Under the pieces are notes generated by a model that saw only the letters and a program-made list of their open reading frames with translations, was not told where the DNA came from and made no database searches. Positions 58,260 to 64,000 of a stretch of 64,000 nucleotides of DNA are shown here, in pieces. Location: contig NZ_JAMXMX010000025.1 in NCBI RefSeq assembly GCF_024055725.1, forward strand, positions 1-64,000, read 5' to 3'. Position 1 is the stretch's first letter; each line of letters opens with the position of its first letter. The position numbers and the translations under genes are program-made. The DNA comes from Actinoallomurus spadix. Lineage in GTDB: Bacteria; Actinomycetota; Actinomycetes; Streptosporangiales; Streptosporangiaceae.

Positions 58260-61200
58260 GTCCCCGACTCTCGCGGCGGGCGTTGACAGTCCGTCCGCCA
58301 TCCGCTGACAGTCTCGCCGGCGGCTGTCAGCGCCTCCGCGCGGGACATCGCGGCGCCGCGCGCGAACGCCGCGGCGAACGCCTCCGCGCCGACGAGGTCA
58401 CGGGCGCGGGCGGCGACATCGTCGGCGTCCCGGTCGCGGGCGACGGTCGTCCCGCGCAGCGCGACCGCCGCGCCGAGCAGGAGCGCGGCGCGTTCTCCGT
58501 CACCGTCGCCCGCGGCGATCCCGGCCAGACCGGTCACGGCGTCGGCGAGGTCGACGGCGATCGGGGACTCGCGGGCGGCCGCGACGGCGCGCCGGTGCCA
58601 GGTCCGCGCCGCGTCGGCGTCGCCCTCGGCCTCGGCGAGCCGGCCCAGCGCGGTGTACAGCCACGGCTGGGTCGCCTCGACACCGAACCCGGCGTCCCCG
58701 GCCACGCGGCGGGCCTCGTCGAGGCGGCGGCGGGCCTCGGGCAGGTCACCGTGGAACCGCGCGATCTCGGCCAGGCCCAGGTGCACCGATGCGGGCGCGT
58801 CCGTCCGGCCCGCCCGGCGGGACAGGTGCCCGGCGCGGTCCAGGTCGGCGACGGCGGCGGGCAGGTCGCCCTCCCGGGTCAGCGCCTCGGCGCGGTGCAT
58901 GAGGACGTCGACGACCTCCTCGTCGGCGCCCAGCTCGTCGAACAGCGCGATCGCCTCGTCCCAGTGGCCCCGGGCACGGGCCCACTCACCGCGGCGGGCC
59001 GCGCTCACGGCGAGCCAGTCGAGCGCCTGGGCGGTCCCCCACCGCTCACCGAGCGTACGGAAGCGGGTCAGCGCGTCCTCGATCCGGCGTTCGCCCTCGG
59101 CCGGGTCGCCGCCGAGCAGCGTGATCAGGCCGAGACTGAACCCGCCGAGCGCCTGGTTCCAGGGGTCGTCGCCGCCGAGCACGCGTTCGTTCGCACCGTC
59201 CGGTCCTGGTGGTCCCGCCGTCATGCCCCACATGACCGCGGTGAACGGATGCCGCGGCGGCCGGTCCCAGGACCGTACGATCGACCCGGCCCGTTCCCAG
59301 TGCGCCGGATCGATCCGTGGCACGGCCTGCGTGACGCAGGCGACGTACTCCTCCTCGAGTCCCTCGATGGGCGCATCGAGGAGTTCGGCGGCCGCCCTGC
59401 GGATCTCGGTACCCCGCCCGCTCAGCCAGCCGTACGCCCCGAGCGCGGCGACGAGCCGCATCGCCGTCTCCCGGTCCTCGCGCACGGACCAGCGCAGGGC
59501 CGCCATCAGGTTGTCGTGGTCGGCGGAGAGCCGGGCCAGCCACTCCAGCTGGTCCGCGCCGCGCAGGTGGGGGTCGGCGCGCCGGGCCAGGTCGAGGAAG
59601 TGCCGGGCGTGCGCGGCGCGTACGCGCTCGGGCTCACCGGTCTCGGCGAGCCGCTCGGCGCAGAACAGGCCGATCGTCTCGAACATCCGGTAGCGAGCGC
59701 CGTCCGCCTCGACGAACGACTTGTCCACGAGGTCGGGCAGTGCGTCGGCGGCGTCCTCACCGCAGACCGCCTCGACCGCCTCGAACGAGGCGCCGCCGGT
59801 GAACACGGCGAAGCGCCGGGCCGCCGCCCGCTCCTCCGGCGTGAGCAGGTCCCAGCTCCACGCGACGGCGGCGCGCAGCGTCCGGTGCCGGGCCGCCGCC
59901 GTACGGTCGCCGCGCGACAGCAGCCGGAACCGGTCGTGCTCGGCGAGGCGTCGGGCGATCTCCTCGACGGGGAACGTGCGCAGCCGGGCCGCGGCGAGCT
60001 CGATGGCGAGCGGCAGCCCGTCGAGGGCCGCGCAGATCCGGGCGACCGCCCCGGCGTTGTCCGGCGTCAGGACGAAGCCGGGCCGTACGGCCGCCGCCCG
60101 GTGGGCGAACAGCCGCGCGGCCGGGTAGCCGGGCACATCGGCGGGCGCGGTCCCCGGCGGGGGCACGTCCAGGGGAGGCAGCGGCACGAGCGTCTCACCG
60201 GTGATCCCGAGCGGTTCCCGGCTCGTGGCGAGGATCCTCAGTGCGGGGCACTCGCCCAGCGCCCGGCGGGCCAGGGCCGCGGCGGCCGCGATGACGTGCT
60301 CGCAGTTGTCGAGGACGAGCAGGAGCTCCCGGTCCCCGAGCGCCGCGACGAGCCGCCCGACCGGATCGGGTGCCTCGATCGGCTGGAAGCCGGTCTCCCG
60401 CAGCCCCAGTGCGCCGAGGACCGCCCGCGGCACCTGGTCGCCGTCCTCCAGCGGGGACAGGTCCGCGAAGACCGCCTCGTACGGGTCCCGGCCCGCCGCC
60501 TCGATCGCGAGCCGGGTCTTGCCGGCGCCGCCGGGGCTCAGGATCGTGATCAGCCGCGCGTCGCGCAGCTCGCCGATCCGCGCGAGCTCGCGGTCCCGGC
60601 CGACGAAGCTCGTCAGCTGTGCCGTCGGCCGCCGGCGCGGCACCGGGTCCGGCCGCTGCGCGCGCAGGACGGCCAGCTGGATCGCGGCGAGCTCCGGTGA
60701 CGGGTCGGCGCCGAGTTCTTCGGCGAGCAGCCGGCGGGTCTCCTCGAAGACCGCGAGGGCCTCGGCGGGCCGTCCCGCCGCGTGCAGCGCGCGCATCAGC
60801 AGGCAGCGGAGCCGCTCGCGCAGCGGGTGCTCGGCGACCAGCCGCCGCAGCTCGGCGACGGGCGCGCCGTCGGGCAGGGCGAGCTGCGCCTCGAACAGGT
60901 CCTCGGCCGTGGCGAGCCGCAACTCCTCCAGGCGGGCCTTGTCCGCGTCGGCGAAGGGCAGGTCGGCCAGTGCGGGACCGCGCCACAGGCCGAGCGCCCG
61001 GCTGAGGGCCGCGGCGGCGTCCGCATGGGCCCCGGCGCTGAGCAGTCGCCGTCCCTCCCGGGCCACCCGCTCGAAGCGGTGCGCGTCGACGTCGTCGGGG
61101 TCGACCGCGAGCCGGTACCCGGTCCCGCCGAACTGGAGCGTCCCCGGCGGCAGGTGACGCCGCAGCCGGGACACCTGGGCCTGGACGGCGTTCACGGCTC

Positions 61201-61372
61201 CGGCCGGAGGCTCGTCGCCGTACTGCGCGTCGACGAGGCGTTCCACCGCGACCGTGCGCCCCGCGTGCAGCAGCAGCATCACCAGGAGCGCGCGCGGGCG
61301 CGGGCCGCCGACGGGGACGACCTCACCATCGGCCGACCGGACCTCCAGGGAGCCCAGGATCCCGAACCACAT
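58256..61372 (-). CDS. AfsR/SARP-family regulator (BTAD + NB-ARC ATPase + TPR)
   Basis: A 1038-residue regulator. An OmpR-type winged helix (about 1-95: MWFGILGSLEVRSADGEVVP, GGPRPRALLVMLLLHAGRTV) is followed by the BTAD domain (about 100-245). The NB-ARC-type ATPase follows, with the P-loop SPGGAGKTRLAIEA and LLVLDNCEHV. The C-terminal 400 residues are helical repeats (TPR-like) with Arg/Ala-rich composition. SARP proteins activate biosynthetic genes. It is coupled to a FAD monooxygenase; neither an adjacent PKS nor NRPS is present, so the target may be the monooxygenase itself or a remote cluster, including that at 3-17 kb. Confidence 0.93.
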   Translation of the reverse strand: MWFGILGSLEVRSADGEVVPVGGPRPRALLVMLLLHAGRTVAVERLVDAQYGDEPPAGAVNAVQAQVSRLRRHLPPGTLQFGGTGYRLAVDPDDVDAHRFERVAREGRRLLSAGAHADAAAALSRALGLWRGPALADLPFADADKARLEELRLATAEDLFEAQLALPDGAPVAELRRLVAEHPLRERLRCLLMRALHAAGRPAEALAVFEETRRLLAEELGADPSPELAAIQLAVLRAQRPDPVPRRRPTAQLTSFVGRDRELARIGELRDARLITILSPGGAGKTRLAIEAAGRDPYEAVFADLSPLEDGDQVPRAVLGALGLRETGFQPIEAPDPVGRLVAALGDRELLLVLDNCEHVIAAAAALARRALGECPALRILATSREPLGITGETLVPLPPLDVPPPGTAPADVPGYPAARLFAHRAAAVRPGFVLTPDNAGAVARICAALDGLPLAIELAAARLRTFPVEEIARRLAEHDRFRLLSRGDRTAAARHRTLRAAVAWSWDLLTPEERAAARRFAVFTGGASFEAVEAVCGEDAADALPDLVDKSFVEADGARYRMFETIGLFCAERLAETGEPERVRAAHARHFLDLARRADPHLRGADQLEWLARLSADHDNLMAALRWSVREDRETAMRLVAALGAYGWLSGRGTEIRRAAAELLDAPIEGLEEEYVACVTQAVPRIDPAHWERAGSIVRSWDRPPRHPFTAVMWGMTAGPPGPDGANERVLGGDDPWNQALGGFSLGLITLLGGDPAEGERRIEDALTRFRTLGERWGTAQALDWLAVSAARRGEWARARGHWDEAIALFDELGADEEVVDVLMHRAEALTREGDLPAAVADLDRAGHLSRRAGRTDAPASVHLGLAEIARFHGDLPEARRRLDEARRVAGDAGFGVEATQPWLYTALGRLAEAEGDADAARTWHRRAVAAARESPIAVDLADAVTGLAGIAAGDGDGERAALLLGAAVALRGTTVARDRDADDVAARARDLVGAEAFAAAFARGAAMSRAEALTAAGETVSGWRTDCQRPPRESGT

Positions 61373-61593
61373 GCCGTCGATTGTCCCGGTCGGCCGGGAG
61401 CGCGGCGTCCGCCGTGATCGTTACCGCGTTCGCCGGGAGCTCACCGACCAATGACTGATCCACACACCAAACTCACAGATTCGTCGATACCCGGCAAATG
61501 AAAGCGTTCCGCGATTTAGGCTGACGTGAAGCGGGAGGTGCTGGTCAACGATCACGGAGCCGGTCTTTTGGCGCCGCGAGAAACGGAGATGTC

Positions 61594-61632
61594 ATGGCTT
61601 TACTTTTCTGCCGTCACAAAATGGCACAGTAG
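61594..61632 (+). CDS. Possible 12-residue leader peptide with Cys and TTA codons
   Basis: GGAG (61585-61588) sits 5 bp before an ATG that reads MALLFCRHKMAQ and stops at TAG 61630-61632, 6 bp before the GTG of the glutamate-cysteine-ligase-like gene and in the same frame. It carries a TTA leucine codon (rare here) and one Cys. The next gene has no good ribosome site of its own, so it could depend on reinitiation. Its LLFCRHK core recalls the C/R/H-rich leader peptides of actinobacterial sulfur genes. Confidence 0.4.
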   Translation: MALLFCRHKMAQ

Positions 61633-61638
61633 GTCATA

Positions 61639-62754
61639 GTGGATACGCGAACCGTGGGAGTGGAAGAGGAATTCCTCCTCGTCGACCCGAACAGCGGACG
61701 GCCCCGTGCCGCCGCCGACGCCGTGCTCCGGCCCGGGCGGCACGGGCACGCCGGCCTGCCGCATGGCGGCACCGACGGGCTGCTGCAGAGCGAGCTGCAG
61801 AGCGAGCAACTCGAGACGGGCACCCGCCCGTGCTCGTCCATGACCGAACTCGCCGACCAGATCCGCACCCTGCGCCACAGCGCCGCGGCGGCCGCCCAGG
61901 CCCAGGGCGTGGCGCTCGCCGCACTCGGGACCTCCCCGCTGCCGGTGCGGCCGACGATCACGCCCGAGGAGCGTTACGTGCGGATGGCCGGGGAGTACGC
62001 CCTCACCGCCGCCGAGCACCTGATCTGCGGGTGCCACGTCCACGTCGCGGTCGAGTCCCCCGAGGAGGGCGTCGCCGTACTCGACCGCATCCGCCCCTGG
62101 CTCCCGGCCCTGCTGGCGCTCAGCGCGAACTCCCCGTTCTGGCAGGGGAGGGACAGCGGCTACGCCAGCTACCGCCGGCAGGTCATGGGACGCTGGCCGT
62201 CATCCGGCCCGACCGAGCTGTTCGGCACGCCGGCGTCCTACCGCACGACCGTCCAGGAGATGCTGGACACCGGCGCGATCCTCGACGAGGGGATGGTCTA
62301 CTTCGACGCACGGCTGTCCCGCCGGTACCCCACGGTCGAGATCCGGGTCGCCGACGTCTGCCTGCTGATGGACGACACCCTGCTGGTGGCCGCCCTGGTC
62401 GGCGCGCTGGTGGAGACCGCCGCCCGCGCCTGGCGGGCCGGGCGGCCGGCGCCGCCGATGCGCGCGTCCCAGCTGAGGCTCGCCACCTGGCGGGCGTCCC
62501 GGTCCGGTCTCCGGCACGACCTGGTGCACCCGCTCACCGGCCGTCCGGCGCCCGCCGAGACCGTCGTACGGGCACTGGTCGAGCACACCACGCCGGTCCT
62601 GGCGGAGAACGGCGACCTCATCACGGTCGAGGGCCTCCTGCTCGGTGTGCTCAAACGGGGCAACGGCGCCGAGCAGCAGTGGGACGTCCACCAGCGGAGC
62701 GGTGACCTGTCCGAGGTGGTGTCCTACGCCGTCGCCCGGACGCTGGAGTCCTAG
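61639..62754 (+). CDS. Glutamate-cysteine ligase family 2 (YbdK-type carboxylate-amine ligase)
   Basis: A 371-residue GCS2-family ATP-dependent ligase. The ATP/metal core begins at once (RTVGVEEEFLLVDP), followed by ELQSEQLETGT, the His pair of GCHVHVAVES, and the metal-binding TVEIRVADVC. Members ligate glutamate to cysteine or other amines; EgtA relatives make gamma-glutamylcysteine for ergothioneine. GTG 61639 is the only start that keeps the conserved N-terminus; its own ribosome site is poor and it lies just after a 12-codon ORF. It is divergent from the SARP gene across a 266-bp gap that otherwise holds no gene. Confidence 0.88.
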   Translation: MDTRTVGVEEEFLLVDPNSGRPRAAADAVLRPGRHGHAGLPHGGTDGLLQSELQSEQLETGTRPCSSMTELADQIRTLRHSAAAAAQAQGVALAALGTSPLPVRPTITPEERYVRMAGEYALTAAEHLICGCHVHVAVESPEEGVAVLDRIRPWLPALLALSANSPFWQGRDSGYASYRRQVMGRWPSSGPTELFGTPASYRTTVQEMLDTGAILDEGMVYFDARLSRRYPTVEIRVADVCLLMDDTLLVAALVGALVETAARAWRAGRPAPPMRASQLRLATWRASRSGLRHDLVHPLTGRPAPAETVVRALVEHTTPVLAENGDLITVEGLLLGVLKRGNGAEQQWDVHQRSGDLSEVVSYAVARTLES

Positions 62755-62768
62755 CGCCTGGGGGCGGA

Positions 62769-63659
62769 TCAGCGGAGGTGACGGCCGAGGAAGGTGAGCT
62801 GGTCCGGCAGGTGCCGCTGCCAGAACGCGCCGTCGTGGCATCCGCCGCCCATCGCCCCCTCGGGGCGCAGCCGCCTCCGGAGCCGGCGGGCCATCGGCGC
62901 GAACGGGTCGCTGGTGCCGCAGTCGACCCGGACCGGCACGCCCTTCAGCCGGTCCAGGCCGGCGAAGACGTCGTTCCGCGCGAAGTCGGCCGCGTCGTCG
63001 AAGGCCCGGGGGTTCGTCCGGCGGGCGTTGCCGTAGGACGGGAACAGCGCCGGGGAGGAGGCAACGGCGGCGGCCACGCGCGGAGCGCCCGCCGTCTCGG
63101 CCAGCAGGAGGGCGCCGTACCCGCCCATCGACCAGCCGCACACGCCGAACCGGTCCGTCGAGGCCCCCTGACGGCGCAGCCGCGGCAGCAGTTCCTCGGT
63201 GATCATGCCGAGCGGGTCGTCGCCGCTCGCGCGCCGGTGCCAGTACGTGTCGGGGCCGCCGTCCACCGCGACGATCGCGAACGGCGCGACCGCGCGGGTG
63301 CGCACGGCGTCGGTCAGGTAACGGTCGAGGCGGAGGTTCTTGGCGGCGGACGCCGCCGAGCCACCGTTGCCGTGCATTGCGACGACGACCGGAAGGTGCC
63401 AGAGCGACCTGACGCCGGCGGGGAGCACGACGACGGCCGTGACGTCGGTTCCGCGCCGGCGTGAGGCGAAGGTCTGGGTCTGGACGACACCCGGCGTGCG
63501 CGGCGGGGTGGGCAGCGATCCGCAGCGCCCGAGGGCGCGGTCGAACGCCACCTTCCCCGGCAGCACGTCCTCCTCCACGAGGGCGGCGCCGCCCCCTCCC
63601 GTCACGGCGACCGCTCCGAGCCCGGCCCCGCCGAGCAGAAAGGCACGTCTGGACACCAT
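62769..63659 (-). CDS. Tat-exported esterase (antigen 85/esterase D type)
   Basis: A 296-residue secreted alpha/beta hydrolase. A twin-Arg leader (MVSRRAFLLGGAGLGAVAV) is visible. The nucleophile elbow is CGWSMGGYGAL with Ser, the oxyanion turn precedes it in AMHGNGG, and the C-terminal His is in GGCHDGAFWQRH. The layout matches esterase/mycolyltransferase-like enzymes acting on ester substrates outside the cell. Three Cys residues may stabilise it (RCGSLPTPP, VDCGTSD, GGCHDG). It converges with the GCS2 gene, 14 bp between stops. Confidence 0.88.
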   Translation of the reverse strand: MVSRRAFLLGGAGLGAVAVTGGGGAALVEEDVLPGKVAFDRALGRCGSLPTPPRTPGVVQTQTFASRRRGTDVTAVVVLPAGVRSLWHLPVVVAMHGNGGSAASAAKNLRLDRYLTDAVRTRAVAPFAIVAVDGGPDTYWHRRASGDDPLGMITEELLPRLRRQGASTDRFGVCGWSMGGYGALLLAETAGAPRVAAAVASSPALFPSYGNARRTNPRAFDDAADFARNDVFAGLDRLKGVPVRVDCGTSDPFAPMARRLRRRLRPEGAMGGGCHDGAFWQRHLPDQLTFLGRHLR

Positions 63660-63766
63660 GCGAACCGCCTCTCGCCGTCGCGTCAGCAGAAGAGACGTTC
63701 GCGGGTGGTCCGTGGTTCACCCGGAGCGCGGTCCGCTCCAGAGCGTCCCGCCGGATAGGCGGTGCC

Positions 63767-64000
63767 TCAGTCCCGCGGGCGCGGGGTGCCGTCGGGGTTG
63801 GTGTCCGATGCGTGCTCGTCGGTGAGCCCCGCCTCACGGGAGGCCGTGCCGGGCCGGGTCTCGACGCCGGACAGCGGATCGCCCTGCCGGGTGCCCTCCG
63901 CCTCGGTGTCGTATCCCTCCGCGGCGCTCATCGTGCCGGGGACCACGCGCTCCTGTGGCTGAACCTCGTGGCCGGAGTGCGCGCCCACGCCACGGTCGCG
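63767..64000 (-). CDS. Small hydrophilic protein, possibly 5'-partial
   Basis: The frame is open from the right edge of the window to a stop at 63767. A GTG at 63988 gives 73 residues and an ATG further in gives about 54 (MSAAEGYDTEAEGTRQGDPL). The protein is acidic, rich in Gly, Thr, Asp and Glu, has no TM segment and ends NPDGTPRPRD. It looks natively disordered. I do not recognise the family. The full 5' end lies outside the window if GTG 63988 is not the start. Confidence 0.45.
   Translation of the reverse strand, partial: RDRGVGAHSGHEVQPQERVVPGTMSAAEGYDTEAEGTRQGDPLSGVETRPGTASREAGLTDEHASDTNPDGTPRPRD

Noticed and set aside
58283-60700. An 805-codon plus-strand frame opposite the SARP gene
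   Set aside because: Shadow of the regulator; the P-loop and BTAD motifs lie on the minus strand.

Overview
The window is high-GC actinomycete DNA. Translation often begins at GTG or TTG, many neighbouring genes overlap by 4 bp (ATGA or GTGA), and TTA codons are rare. The gene families (2-methylisoborneol/encapsulin operon, proteasome beta subunit, SARP regulator, a DUF5753/DUF397 regulatory set) point to a filamentous actinomycete such as Streptomyces or a Streptosporangiales member. The genus cannot be fixed from the sequence alone. I see no tRNA, rRNA, CRISPR array or intact insertion sequence.

Layout. 0.1-2.2 kb: secreted serine hydrolase and a TRIC-type membrane channel. 2.3-16.9 kb: a biosynthetic cluster. 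A P450 is transcribed divergently from a ten-gene rightward run: FAD hydroxylase, PhyH-type dioxygenase, two KSIII-like acyltransferases, an iterative type I PKS (KS-AT-DH-ACP, orsellinate-synthase-like), a split transketolase, a trehalose-phosphate-synthase-like GT20 enzyme, a double cupin and a SIS-domain sugar isomerase. Most junctions in the run are overlaps. The simplest reading is an aromatic polyketide acid made by the PKS, moved by the KSIII-like enzymes onto a sugar built by the transketolase, isomerase, cupin and GT20 set, with later oxidations. I cannot match this gene combination to a known product. 17.0-19.1 kb: a GlxA/AraC regulator and gap (GAPDH), sharing a repeated operator-like sequence. 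19.2-19.7 kb: decayed nuclease/transposase-like fragment.

20.0-23.7 kb: 2-methylisoborneol operon of a family 2B encapsulin shell with a cyclic-nucleotide-binding domain, the 2-MIB synthase as likely cargo, and GPP C-methyltransferase. 23.7-28.5 kb: a dehalogenase-like hydrolase, then a decay zone with gene stumps (SARP tail, membrane-protein tail, CoA-transferase head) around a cupin/DUF4267 operon with TetR-type operators, a lipoprotein and a MaoC protein. 28.6-33 kb: orphan proteasome beta subunit, second P450, an XRE-ImmA/IrrE protein coupled to an unknown protein, and a lipoprotein. 33.1-37 kb: membrane-bound HTH protein and a divergent secreted protein sharing an SH3-like domain, then an AT-richer ATPase/DUF5753/DUF397 regulatory set.

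37-48.6 kb: an FtsX-type ABC exporter, a Ser/Thr kinase, and two duplicated convergent LuxR-type response-regulator/histidine-kinase pairs around an FAH-family gene. 48.7-56 kb: a membrane-anchored serine hydrolase, a three-gene ABC exporter and a divergent OmpR-type two-component system that probably controls it. 56.1-64 kb: SDR, a SARP/AfsR regulator translationally coupled to a FAD monooxygenase, a glutamate-cysteine-ligase-like enzyme preceded by a Cys/TTA-containing 12-codon ORF, a Tat-exported esterase and a gene fragment at the right edge.
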